Shown here one piece after another: positions 8,003 through 16,082 of a stretch of 64,000 nucleotides of DNA. The translations under genes were made by a program, and so were the position numbers. The notes beneath the pieces are model-generated. The model saw only the letters and a program-made list of their open reading frames with translations, had not been told where the DNA came from and ran no database searches. Every line of letters starts with the position of its first letter. Within the stretch, counting starts at the first letter, position 1. This DNA is from Streptomyces aurantiacus JA 4570 (GTDB taxonomy: Bacteria; Actinomycetota; Actinomycetes; Streptomycetales; Streptomycetaceae): contig NZ_AOPZ01000109.1 of assembly GCF_000414115.1 (NCBI RefSeq), positions 1 to 64,000 of the forward strand. Direction: 5' to 3'.

Positions 8003-8917
8003 TCAGACGGGGGACGCCGGCGGGCTCCCGCCCGTGGCGCACCTGCCGAGGGCGTCGAGCAGGGAGCAGTGCGCCTCGCCCACGGTGAGGCGCTCGCCGG
8101 TGACGTCCCTGACGTGGCGCCAGTAGCGGTGCATGCCGGCGCTCCGGTCGAGCGCCGCCGTCCGGGCCAGCGCCCGCCGGAACGACGGGGTGTCGCTCGC
8201 GCCCTGCGCGTCGGCGTGCACGGCGACGTACGCGTCGAGCAGGTCCCCGGGCCGTGCGCCCGCGCGGACGGCGTCGCAGAGTACGCCGATCTCCCCGCGC
8301 AGCAAGGTGTTCTGGTACGCGGCCACACCGTCCGCGCGCGGGCGTGTGAACGCCTGGTGGCGCAACAAGGGTTCGGAGACGACGTCGACCAGGACCGCGT
8401 ACGCGACCACCTGCTCCGGAGTCGGGTCGGGCGGCGGCGCCGGGACGCCGACCGTCAGGAACATCGCGAGGCCGTCCGTGGGCACGGCCGGGGCGAACGC
8501 ACGGCTCCAGAACGCCTCCAGGGCACCGCGCGCGGCGCGTCCGTCGCTGACGGCGGCGAGCAGTTCGAGCCGTGCGGCGCGTTCCTCGGCCGACGCGGTC
8601 TCGATCGCGCGGAGCGACGCCCGCCGCCAGGCCAGGGCCGCCAAGGACACATCCAGCGCGGCCCGTTCGGCGGCGGCGGCCTCCGCGACGGACCGTTCGC
8701 CGTCGAGCACCGCGACGATCGCCGACAGGCCGAGCCCGAGCGTACGCAACCGCCGCACCAGCGTGAGCCGCTCCACCGCCGACCGCTCGAACCGCCGATG
8801 CCCGCCCGCGCTCCGCACCGACGTGAGCACGCCCTCGTCGCAGTAGAAGCGGACGGTCCGCACCGGCACCCCGGCGCGGCGCGCCAACTCCCCAATACTC
8901 AACGTGGTGTTGCTCAC
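8003..8917 (-). CDS. MerR family regulator with C-terminal ligand domain
   Basis: The 304-residue protein starts SNTTLSIGELARRAGVPVRTVRFYCDEGVL, the canonical MerR winged-helix, followed by HRRFERSAVERLTLVRRLRTLGLGLSAI. The dimerisation helix gives way to a C-terminal domain of about 200 residues unlike the short metal-sensing MerR proteins, so it probably senses an organic ligand. GTG at 8917 is preceded by GGAGG at good spacing. It is divergent from the MDMPI-family gene at 8958 with only 40 bp between starts and a dyad centred there. The 3' end meets the acyl-CoA dehydrogenase gene tail to tail with 1 bp between them. Confidence 0.92.
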   Translation of the reverse strand: MSNTTLSIGELARRAGVPVRTVRFYCDEGVLTSVRSAGGHRRFERSAVERLTLVRRLRTLGLGLSAIVAVLDGERSVAEAAAAERAALDVSLAALAWRRASLRAIETASAEERAARLELLAAVSDGRAARGALEAFWSRAFAPAVPTDGLAMFLTVGVPAPPPDPTPEQVVAYAVLVDVVSEPLLRHQAFTRPRADGVAAYQNTLLRGEIGVLCDAVRAGARPGDLLDAYVAVHADAQGASDTPSFRRALARTAALDRSAGMHRYWRHVRDVTGERLTVGEAHCSLLDALGRCATGGSPPASPV

Positions 8918-8918
8918 C

Positions 8919-8950
8919 TTGAACCTCCACCCGGGTGGAACTCCTACGGT
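8919..8950 (+). promoter_or_regulatory. MerR-type promoter with 14-bp palindrome in an elongated spacer
   Basis: TTGAAC (8919-8924) and TACGGT (8945-8950) make a -35/-10 pair 20 bp apart, longer than the normal 17 and typical of MerR-activated promoters. The perfect palindrome tccacccgggtgga (8926-8939) sits inside the spacer. The start codon of the downstream gene (8958) falls where the transcript should begin, so the mRNA is probably leaderless. Confidence 0.6.
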
Positions 8951-8957
8951 ACGGCGC

Positions 8958-9722
8958 ATGGATCACATCACAGATCAGCCGGACACCGGACGACTCGCCG
9001 CCGCCCTCGTCGAGCAGACCGAGGCGTTCGCCCGGGCCGCCGCGGGCGCCGACTGGGACGCGCGGCTGCCGACCTGCCCGGAGTGGCGCCTGCGGGTGCT
9101 CGTCGCCCACATCGGGCAGGAGCACCGCTGGATCACCGACATCGTCCGCAACCGTCGAGCCGCCGCCATCCCAGATCCGTACGACGCGACGCCGCCCGCC
9201 GACTGGGAGCGCTGGCTGCGCGGTGGCGCCGCCGACCTGGTGGCGGCCGTGCGCGAGACCGGCGCCGAGACACCGGTGACGGCGTTCGGGGAAGCACGGT
9301 CCGCGAAGTTCTGGCTGCGCCGCGCGACACACGACACGACCGTGCACCGCGTCGACGCGGCGCTGCTGGCCGGCGTGCCGTACGAGCTCGCGCCCGATCT
9401 CGCGGCCGACGCGATCACCGAACTGCTGGAGTTCCTCGCGCTGCCGGTTGCCGAGGCGCTGCGGCCGGCCGTGGCGAAACTGCGCGGCGACGGCGAGACG
9501 CTACGGATCGGCACCACGGACGCCGACGCCCGGGACTGGCTGGTCACGCGCACACCGAACGGCGTCACCTGGCATCCGGGCACCGGCCCGGCCGACGTGG
9601 AGGTGACGGGTCCGGCGCAGGACCTGCTGCTCGTGCTCACCCGCCGCCTGTCGCCCGCACGGGTCTCGATCCGCGGCGAGAGCGCGCTGCTCGACCACTG
9701 GCTGGAGCACGCGTCGCTCTAG
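8958..9722 (+). CDS. maleylpyruvate isomerase family mycothiol-dependent enzyme
   Basis: The 254-residue protein has the DinB-like MDMPI fold: LPTCPEWRLRVLVAHIGQEHRW (P-x-C-P-E-W plus the first metal-binding His) and WLRRATHDTTVHRVDA, the second metal motif with two His. A C-terminal MDMPI_C domain follows (from about residue 165). The family transfers or isomerises substrates with mycothiol and a divalent metal. ATG at 8958 opens the N-terminal helix. No Shine-Dalgarno precedes it and the promoter places transcription start at about the same base, so leaderless initiation is likely. Expression is probably controlled by the divergent MerR protein. Physiological substrate unknown. Confidence 0.9.
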   Translation: MDHITDQPDTGRLAAALVEQTEAFARAAAGADWDARLPTCPEWRLRVLVAHIGQEHRWITDIVRNRRAAAIPDPYDATPPADWERWLRGGAADLVAAVRETGAETPVTAFGEARSAKFWLRRATHDTTVHRVDAALLAGVPYELAPDLAADAITELLEFLALPVAEALRPAVAKLRGDGETLRIGTTDADARDWLVTRTPNGVTWHPGTGPADVEVTGPAQDLLLVLTRRLSPARVSIRGESALLDHWLEHASL

Positions 9723-9767
9723 GGCGTGTCCGATGGGTCTCCCGCCGGAGTTGGCCCGAAACTGCCC

Positions 9768-9803
9768 TTGACCGTGGTCCGCCAAAGTCTATGGTCCAGA
9801 CTA
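9768..9803 (+). promoter_or_regulatory. chitinase-type promoter with 12-bp direct repeats
   Basis: TTGACC (9768-9773) and TATGGT (9790-9795) are 16 bp apart. tggtccgccaaa (9775-9786) and tggtccagacta (9792-9803) are direct repeats overlapping them. Streptomyces chitinase promoters carry paired 12-bp repeats close to TGGTCCAGACCT over the -35/-10; the second copy also resembles the DasR site TGGTCTAGACCA. This fits regulation by chitin or N-acetylglucosamine of the LPMO gene. Confidence 0.65.
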
Positions 9804-9915
9804 ATCGGCCGTCGTGAACATCGGGCCCCACCGCCCCCAGTGTTCCGTCCGCGCCCCCCACCCCCCACGAGAGCACTTCACGTCCCCCACGAAGCAATGC
9901 CGTGAAGGAGTACGC

Positions 9916-10431
9916 ATGGACAAGAAGCGGAAGATAGCCGCCGCGATCGGTGCGGGCTTGGCACCGGTCCTCGCCCTCACGCTGCCGACCGGTTCGGCAT
10001 CCGCGCACGGATACGTCAACGCACCGGCGAGTCGCCAGGCGCAGTGCGCCGCGCGCACGGTGCCGTGCGGCGACATCAAGTACGAGCCGCAGAGCGTCGA
10101 GGGCCCCAAGGGCCTGCGCAGTTGCAGTGGAGGCAACGGCAGGTTCGCGGAGCTCGACGACGACAGGAAGGGCTGGAAGGTCAGCGACGTCAGCAGGACG
10201 CAGACCTTCACCTGGACGTTCACCGCGAGGCACCGCACCGCGAACTACGAGTACTTCGTGGACGGCACGAAGGTCGCCACCATCGACGGCGGCAACCAGC
10301 AGCCGCCGGCGACCGTCTCGCACCAGGTCAACCTCGGCAGCGCCACCGGCAGGCACAAGGTCCTCGCGGTGTGGAACATCGGCGACACGGCCAACGCGTT
10401 CTACGCGTGCATCGACGTCAATATCCGCTGA
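9916..10431 (+). CDS. secreted AA10 lytic polysaccharide monooxygenase (chitin-binding)
   Basis: The 171-residue precursor has a signal peptide (DKKRK basic start, hydrophobic AAAIGAGLAPVLALTL, cleavage after SASA) so that the mature protein starts at His31, HGYVNAPASR. An N-terminal His is the first ligand of the copper histidine brace. The second is most likely His106 in FTARHRTANYEYF, and the AFYACIDVNI end supplies the axial aromatic position. YEPQSVEGPKG is a conserved AA10 segment. The mature enzyme is only about 141 residues with no extra binding module, which is small for AA10. It oxidatively cleaves chitin (or cellulose) outside the cell. The Shine-Dalgarno aaggag is at 9905-9910. 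Confidence 0.93.
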   Translation: MDKKRKIAAAIGAGLAPVLALTLPTGSASAHGYVNAPASRQAQCAARTVPCGDIKYEPQSVEGPKGLRSCSGGNGRFAELDDDRKGWKVSDVSRTQTFTWTFTARHRTANYEYFVDGTKVATIDGGNQQPPATVSHQVNLGSATGRHKVLAVWNIGDTANAFYACIDVNIR

Positions 10432-10453
10432 GGGAGAAGCGCGTGACGGGCAG

Positions 10454-10600
10454 TCAGGTCGATAGGTGCGGCGCCGGTTCCCCGAGCGTGTAGCCGTACA
10501 ACAGGATCAGCTTGACCGTCTCCAGGGCCGGCAGGCGGTCCGTCTCCTGCTCCTCGTACGTGAGGTCCGCGTACGGGACCAGCAGGGGATGGGTGCGCCT
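10454..10600 (-). pseudogene. RyR-domain protein remnant (C-terminal part)
   Basis: The minus strand ends with HPLLVPYADLTYEEQ-ETDRLPALETVKLILLYGY and a stop. This is the second half of a RyR domain (H-P-x-L-V-P-Y-x-x-L-x-x-x-E-K-x-x-D-R, then a helix ending in GY), usually found as single-domain proteins or fused to TrkA-N. The N-terminal half (normally with W-A-x-x-R and GW) is missing: upstream of His the frame is low-complexity Arg/Gly. The ATG with a strong Shine-Dalgarno at 10650 is in another frame, so the gene has probably suffered a deletion with frame loss. RyR domains are linked to nucleotide-signal sensing. Confidence 0.65.
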
Positions 10601-10731
10601 GCGGCCGCTTCTCCGGGCAGCCCCTCCATCCCGGCCCCCCACTTCTTCATTCCTCCTCCTCTCCCGCAGCGGCGCTCCGTGTCCAGGAGCGCTCTTCGGC
10701 TGCGACCTCCCCCCCCACCACCAGCGACTCG

Positions 10732-10757
10732 TGCCGCCGCACGGCCGTGCGGCGGCA
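10732..10757. terminator. 26-bp perfect palindrome, possible terminator
   Basis: tgccgccgcacgg at 10732-10744 is followed directly by its perfect complement to 10757. RNA would form a GC-rich 11-12 bp stem with a minimal loop. It lies between two convergent units (LPMO and ABC transporter), where a bidirectional terminator is expected; no T-run is present, as is common in Streptomyces. Confidence 0.5.
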
Positions 10758-10850
10758 GCAAGGACCACCCCCAAAGGGGCCGACGGCGTGGCTGCGGGAG
10801 GGCCGGGAGGGCGTGGTGCGTGCCGTGGACGGACGACGGCGCGGTTCATG

Positions 10851-10890
10851 AGGCGCATGGCGCAGTTCTAAGGCGCATGGCGCAGTTCGT
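10851..10890. repeat. 20-bp tandem repeat
   Basis: aggcgcatggcgcagttc at 10851-10868 recurs at 10871-10888, with a third, partial aaggcgc at 10891. It lies about 50 bp beyond the 3' end of the ABC transporter gene. Function unknown. Confidence 0.8.
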
Positions 10891-10936
10891 AAGGCGCGCT
10901 CGCTCAAGCGCCGCGCGGTCCCGCGCGCCGTCCGCG

Positions 10937-13795
10937 TCACCGCATCTGGCGCCGCACCAGTTCATGCAGCCGCCCACCCGTATCCGCCAACAGCTCTGCG
11001 GGCGACCCCTGTTGCACTATGCGGCCCTCCGACATGACGACGACACGGTCGGCGTCCATGACGGTGGAGAGGCGGTGGGCTATCACGACGCGGGTGGCGT
11101 TCAGGGTGCGGGTGCTGTCCATGACCGTGCGCTGCGTCTCGTTGTCCAGGGCGCTCGTCGCCTCGTCGAAGAAGAGGACCCGGGGGCGGCGGATCAGGGC
11201 CTGGGCGATCATCAGGCGCTGGCGCTGGCCGCCGGAGACCGCTCCGCCACCCGAGATCATCGTGTGCAGGCCCATCGGCATGCGCTTGATGTCCTCGGCG
11301 AGGCCCGCCATCGCGGCGGCCTCCCACGCCTCCTCCTGCGTGAACGACTCGGCGCCGCAGATGCAGTCCAGGATCGACCCGGTGAGCGGCTGCGCGTTCT
11401 GCAGGACCACGCCGCACTGACGGCGCACCGCCGACTGGTCCAGGGCCGACAGGTCCTGGCCGTCGTAGAGCACGCTGCCCGAGACCGGCTCGTCGAAGCC
11501 GATCAGGAGGCGCAGCAGCGTCGACTTGCCGCAGCCGCTCGGGCCGACGACGGCCACGAACTCGCCCGGCCGGATCGCCAGGGACACATCGTCCAGGACC
11601 AGCGGGCCGTCGTCGCCGTAACGGAAGGACAGGCCGCGCGCCTCGATCCCGCCCCGGAGCTCCCCCGGCTGCGTGCTCCCGGCGCGCACCTCCGGTGCCT
11701 CGTCGAGCACCGGCTTGATCTGCTCGAACATCGGGAGCACCGCGGCCGCCGAGAGCAGCGCGCCGGTGAGCTGCGTGACGGATGTCAGGAGCATCGTCAC
11801 GGCGGTGCTGAAGGTGAGGAACTCGGCCGCGGTCAGGCTGCCGCGGGCCGGGCCCGCGAGCAGAACGAACATGATGAGCGTGCAGAGCGGCAGATAGACC
11901 GAGTTCAGGACCGTCGTGATGTTCTTGATGCGGCCGGCCCGCCGCTGCAGTTCCCGGCTGCGCGCGAACTCCCCGGCCCATGCCGCGTACGCGAAGCTCT
12001 CCGCCCCCGCCACCCGGAGCTTGGGCAGGCCGCGCAGGGTCTGGAAAGCCTGGTTGTTCAGCTTGTTGGCGAGCTCCACCAGGCGCCGCTGCCAGCGCAG
12101 TTCCCACAGGCCGAGGAGGAGGAACACGGCGGCGATGACGGCGAGCATCGCCAGTGCGGCCAGGGCGAGGGGGACGCTGTAGAGCAGGAGCAGCACCACG
12201 TTCATCGCGCCGATCGAACCGGCCTGGAGGGCGACCGGGGCGATGCCCGAGAGGACCCGGCGGATCGCGCTGACGCCCATCGCGGCGCTCGCCAGTTCCC
12301 CCGTGGAGCGGGAGGCGAAGAAGCGCGTGGGCAGCCTCAACAGCCGGTCCCAGACCGCCGGTTGGAGCGCGCTCTCCATACGGCCCTCCATCCGCAGGAC
12401 GGTGAGGTTCTGGAGCAGCATGAACGCCGCGGAGACAATGCTGGTGATCATGACGGCCAGGGACACCTGGACGATGAGGCTCTTCTCGGCGTTCGGCACG
12501 AAGACGCCCAGCACCTGCCCCGTCGCGATCGGCACCAGAGCGCCCACGGCGACCGTCACCAGCGTGCCGAGCGCGAGGTTGCGTACGTCGCCACCGGTGC
12601 CCCGCAGACTGAAACGGGCAAGCCGCCACGGCGTCAACGCCCGCTCCGGCAGCGGGCGGTAGAACATCACGGCCCCCGGTTCGAACTCGTCGGCGTTGGC
12701 GCTGTCGACACGGGTGCGCCGCCCGGACGTGGGGTGCACCGACTCGTAGCCGCCGCGCCGCCACAGCAGCGCGACCGGCGCGCCGCTCGCCGCGCGGTGT
12801 CCCACCAGCGGGCCCGCGTTCTCCCGCCACCAGCGGCCGTCGAGCCGCACGGCGCGGGTACGGATCCGCGCGGCCACCGCGATCTGCTCCACCGGGTCGA
12901 TCCGGTCGCTCACCGCGCCGCCCTCGGTGGAGCCGGACAGCGAGATACCCGCCGCCTCGGCGACCAGGCGGCACGCGGCGTACGTGGCATCGTGACCGCC
13001 ACCGGAATCCGCACGCCGCGAACTCCGCCTGCCCGAACGGCCGATGGAGGCGATCAGCGTCCGGTCGGCCTGCTCGCGGACGTTCTCACCCGCCTTGATC
13101 CCGGCCGCCGTACGGTCCTCGTGGGCCCGCTCCAGGCGTTCGATCCAGCGGTCGAGGGTCGACAGCAGCCGGTACTGCTGGTTGACCATCCGCTGCCACA
13201 TCGCCGCGTCGACGAGCAGATCACCGGCGGCTTCCGTGCTGTAGGCAGCCCCGTACTGCACGCTGCCCGGCGCGACCGGCATCCAGAGGATGTCGTCGTC
13301 GGCCACGACGTCCTCGGAGACATCGCCCATGGTGCGGCCGTCGAGCGGAGCCTCGAACAGGACCCGGTGGCCACGCCCGATGCCGAGCGCGAAGGCATGC
13401 TCCAGAAGGCTCAGGGCCGCGTCCTGGGTGTCGTACTGAGTGGGGAACTGCTGCTCGTAGGACCAGGTGTCGCCATAGTCCGGGCGGTACAGCTCGCGCA
13501 GCGGGATGCGGCGCAGCTCGCAGCCCTGAAGAGGGCGGCCGACCAGGGTGTGCTGAGGGCCCTCGACCGGGCCGAGCAGCAGCGTGCCCGGCTCGAGGCG
13601 GCCGAGGTAGTGCCAGTGGCCCTGCTGCACGGCGTCGACCGCGAACAGGTCGAGGGCGCCGGCCACGACGAGCCACAGCACCTGCGGGCCCTCCAGGTGC
13701 ACGCTGCGCAGCCCCGTGCAGTCGACGGGTGTGCCGAGCGCGCCGAAGGCCGCGCCGACCGTGTCGTACGCGTGCTGCTCCGGTGGCGAGGTCAC
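10937..13795 (-). CDS. NHLM-type bacteriocin ABC transporter, ATPase/permease without peptidase
   Basis: The 952-residue protein has a long N-terminal region (about 1-390) without membrane segments, then six predicted membrane helices (about 400-680: LVTVAVGALVPIATGQVLGV, VSLAVMITSIVSAAFMLL and others). A C-terminal nucleotide-binding domain follows, with Walker A GPSGCGKSTLL, signature SGGQRQRLMIAQAL and Walker B VLFFDEATSALD. This matches subunit 2 of the NHLM bacteriocin system, which pairs with a C39-peptidase transporter. GTG at 13795 is one base after the preceding stop, so the two are translationally coupled. It exports the double-glycine peptide encoded at 17222. The non-peptidase N-terminal domain probably has a regulatory role. 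Confidence 0.9.
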   Translation of the reverse strand: MTSPPEQHAYDTVGAAFGALGTPVDCTGLRSVHLEGPQVLWLVVAGALDLFAVDAVQQGHWHYLGRLEPGTLLLGPVEGPQHTLVGRPLQGCELRRIPLRELYRPDYGDTWSYEQQFPTQYDTQDAALSLLEHAFALGIGRGHRVLFEAPLDGRTMGDVSEDVVADDDILWMPVAPGSVQYGAAYSTEAAGDLLVDAAMWQRMVNQQYRLLSTLDRWIERLERAHEDRTAAGIKAGENVREQADRTLIASIGRSGRRSSRRADSGGGHDATYAACRLVAEAAGISLSGSTEGGAVSDRIDPVEQIAVAARIRTRAVRLDGRWWRENAGPLVGHRAASGAPVALLWRRGGYESVHPTSGRRTRVDSANADEFEPGAVMFYRPLPERALTPWRLARFSLRGTGGDVRNLALGTLVTVAVGALVPIATGQVLGVFVPNAEKSLIVQVSLAVMITSIVSAAFMLLQNLTVLRMEGRMESALQPAVWDRLLRLPTRFFASRSTGELASAAMGVSAIRRVLSGIAPVALQAGSIGAMNVVLLLLYSVPLALAALAMLAVIAAVFLLLGLWELRWQRRLVELANKLNNQAFQTLRGLPKLRVAGAESFAYAAWAGEFARSRELQRRAGRIKNITTVLNSVYLPLCTLIMFVLLAGPARGSLTAAEFLTFSTAVTMLLTSVTQLTGALLSAAAVLPMFEQIKPVLDEAPEVRAGSTQPGELRGGIEARGLSFRYGDDGPLVLDDVSLAIRPGEFVAVVGPSGCGKSTLLRLLIGFDEPVSGSVLYDGQDLSALDQSAVRRQCGVVLQNAQPLTGSILDCICGAESFTQEEAWEAAAMAGLAEDIKRMPMGLHTMISGGGAVSGGQRQRLMIAQALIRRPRVLFFDEATSALDNETQRTVMDSTRTLNATRVVIAHRLSTVMDADRVVVMSEGRIVQQGSPAELLADTGGRLHELVRRQMR

Positions 13796-13796
13796 C

Positions 13797-16082
13797 TCAG
13801 TGCTCCTTGACCAGGTCGGCGTAGGGGCCGCCCGCGGCGACCAGGTGTTCGTGGCGCCCGCGCTCCACGACCTGGCCGTGGTCGAGGACGACGATCTCGT
13901 CGCTGTCGCGCACGGTGCTCAGGCGGTGCGCGATGACGACACAGGCACAGCCGCGGCGGCGCAGATTGTCGATGATGACCTGCTCGGTCTCGGCGTCCAG
14001 GGCGCTGGTCACCTCGTCAAGGACGAGGATGCTGGGGCGGCGGACCAGGGCCCGCGCGATCTCCAGGCGCTGGCGCTGCCCGCCGGAGAAGTTCCGCCCG
14101 TCCTGCTCGACCCGGCCGTGGATGCCGCCGGGCCTGCGCGCCACGACCTCGTACAGACAGGCGTCCTTGAGGGCGTCGACGACGGCGTCGTCAGGAATCG
14201 ACGGGTCCCACAGGGCGACGTTGTCGCGGATCGTGCCCTCGAAGAGGAAGACGTCCTGGTCGACGAAGGAGACGGAGGCGCAGAGCGCGCCGCGCGGGAT
14301 GTCCTCGAGGCGCTGCCCGTCGATGCGGATCGTGCCCTCCCACGGGCTGTAGAGCCCCGATATCAGCCGGGAGACGGTCGACTTGCCGCTGCCCGAGCCG
14401 CCGACGAGCGCGACCTGCTCGCCCGGGCCCACCGACAGCGAGAAGCCGGTCAGGAGCGGCTTGTCGAGCGGGCTGTAGCCGAAGGTGATGTCGTCCAGGG
14501 TGACGTGGCCCTTGAGACGGCGGGTGTCGGCGGCCGGTTCGGGGCGGGAGTAGAGGGAATCGACGGGGAAGTTCTCGACGTCCTTGAGGCGGGCGACGTC
14601 GGCGGCGAAGTCCTGGATGCGGCCCGCGACACCGTTGAGACGGGTGATCGGCGCGGTGAAGCGCGTGACAAGGGCCTGGAAGGCGACGAGCAGGCCGATC
14701 GACAGATGTCCCTCGACCGCGCGCAGGCCGCCGATCCACAGGATCACAGCGCTGTTGAGGGTCGCGAGCGTCGGCGCGACGACACCGAGCCAGGCGCTCG
14801 GCACCCCGAGGCGCTGCTGCTCCTCCAGTGTGGTGGCGTGCTGGCCCGCCCAGCGCCGGAAGTAGCCGTTCTCGCCGCCGGTGGCCTTCATCGTCTCGAT
14901 CAACTGCAGGCCGGTGTACGAGGTGTTGGTGAGCTTGGCGCTGTCGGCGCGCAGCTTCTGGGTGCCGGTGGCGCGCAGCCGGATGACGACGCGCATCGCC
15001 ACGACGTTCAGCAGGGCGATGCCGACACCGACGAGGGTGAGCTGCGGATCGTACGTCCACAGCAGGGCCGCGTAGAGGAGGACCACGATGCCGTCGACCC
15101 CGGCCGCCGTGAGGTCACGGGCCAGGGTCTCGGCGACCGCGTCGTTGGACGCGAGGCGCTGCACGAGGTCGGCGGGGCTGCGCTGGGCGTAGAACGTCAC
15201 GGGCAGGCGCAGCAGATGCCGGAAGAAGCGGGCGCTGCCGAGCGTGGAGGAGATGATGCGGCCGCGCAGCAGGTTCGCCTGTTGCAGCCAGGTCAGCACC
15301 ACGGTGAGCGCCACCATCGCACCCATCGACGCGAACAGCGCACCCAGAAGCGATGTCTGATGCTCGATCAGGAACAGATCGATGTACGTCCGGCTGAGCG
15401 CGGGCAGCGCGGCGCCGACCGCGACGAGCAGCAGGCTGGCCAGGAGCGCGGCGAGCATCGTGCCCGTGGTGCCGCGCAGCCGCGCCGGGAGGGACTTCAT
15501 GACGCCGGGCCTGCGGCCGCCCGGCCGGAAGTTCTCACCTGGTTCGAGGACCAGGACGACGCCGGTGAAGCTGGTGTCGAAGTCTTCCGCGGGCACGAAG
15601 CGGCGGCCCTTGTCCGGGTCGTTGATGTACACGCCCCGGCGGCCGAGACGGCGCCCCGTGCCGTCGTACACGACGTAGTGGTTGAACTCCCAGAAGAGGA
15701 TCGCGGGCGCCTCGACCTCGGCGAGCGCGGCCGGCTCCATCTGCATGCCCTTGGCCGTGAGGCCGTAACTGCGCGCCGCCTTCAGGACGTTGCTGGCCCG
15801 CGAGCCGTCGCGGGAAACGCCGCACGCGATGCGCAGCTCCTCCAGGGGCACGTGCCGTCCGTGGTGGGCGAGGACCATGGCGAGGGCGGCGGCGCCGCAC
15901 TCGACGGCCTCCATCTGCAGGACGGTGGGCGTGCGGACGGTCCTCGGCCGCCTGCCCTTGGAGGCGGGGCGCGGCGCGGCACGGCGTCGGCCGCGCCGCG
16001 GGGGGTCCGGGCGGTGCCTGCGCCGGCCGCCGGGGGGCGGCAACTGCTGCTGGTGCGCGGGGGAGGGGTGCGGTGCGGTCAC
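13797..16082 (-). CDS. NHLM-type peptidase C39 / ABC transporter
   Basis: The 761-residue protein begins with an Arg/Pro-rich tail. A C39 peptidase domain follows: Cys62 in QMEAVECGAAALAM, His135 in NHYVVYDG and Asp155 in VYINDPDKG form the Cys-His-Asp catalytic set. Then come an ABC membrane domain (about 220-500) and a nucleotide-binding domain with GGSGSGKSTVSRL, SGGQRQRLEIARAL and ILVLDEVTSALD. C39 peptidases cut after a Gly-Gly leader during export, matching the precursor upstream. GTG at 16082 overlaps the adaptor gene stop by 4 bp (GTGA); a longer reading upstream is a shadow of that gene. Confidence 0.93.
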   Translation of the reverse strand: MTAPHPSPAHQQQLPPPGGRRRHRPDPPRRGRRRAAPRPASKGRRPRTVRTPTVLQMEAVECGAAALAMVLAHHGRHVPLEELRIACGVSRDGSRASNVLKAARSYGLTAKGMQMEPAALAEVEAPAILFWEFNHYVVYDGTGRRLGRRGVYINDPDKGRRFVPAEDFDTSFTGVVLVLEPGENFRPGGRRPGVMKSLPARLRGTTGTMLAALLASLLLVAVGAALPALSRTYIDLFLIEHQTSLLGALFASMGAMVALTVVLTWLQQANLLRGRIISSTLGSARFFRHLLRLPVTFYAQRSPADLVQRLASNDAVAETLARDLTAAGVDGIVVLLYAALLWTYDPQLTLVGVGIALLNVVAMRVVIRLRATGTQKLRADSAKLTNTSYTGLQLIETMKATGGENGYFRRWAGQHATTLEEQQRLGVPSAWLGVVAPTLATLNSAVILWIGGLRAVEGHLSIGLLVAFQALVTRFTAPITRLNGVAGRIQDFAADVARLKDVENFPVDSLYSRPEPAADTRRLKGHVTLDDITFGYSPLDKPLLTGFSLSVGPGEQVALVGGSGSGKSTVSRLISGLYSPWEGTIRIDGQRLEDIPRGALCASVSFVDQDVFLFEGTIRDNVALWDPSIPDDAVVDALKDACLYEVVARRPGGIHGRVEQDGRNFSGGQRQRLEIARALVRRPSILVLDEVTSALDAETEQVIIDNLRRRGCACVVIAHRLSTVRDSDEIVVLDHGQVVERGRHEHLVAAGGPYADLVKEH

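Larger units (their letters stand above)
10432..10936. other. non-genic stretch between LPMO and ABC transporter genes
   Basis: About 500 bp without an intact gene. It holds a RyR-domain remnant on the minus strand, a 26-bp palindrome and a 20-bp tandem repeat, listed separately. A GGAGGAGGA Shine-Dalgarno and ATG on the minus strand at 10650 start a frame that does not match the RyR frame. Confidence 0.7.

Noticed and set aside
6226..8328. Minus-strand open frame of 700 codons
   Set aside because: Antisense to the acyl-CoA dehydrogenase gene; composition is not protein-like.
10466..13810. Plus-strand open frame of 1114 codons
   Set aside because: Antisense to the NHLM ABC transporter, with low-complexity Arg/His/Gln composition and no domain.
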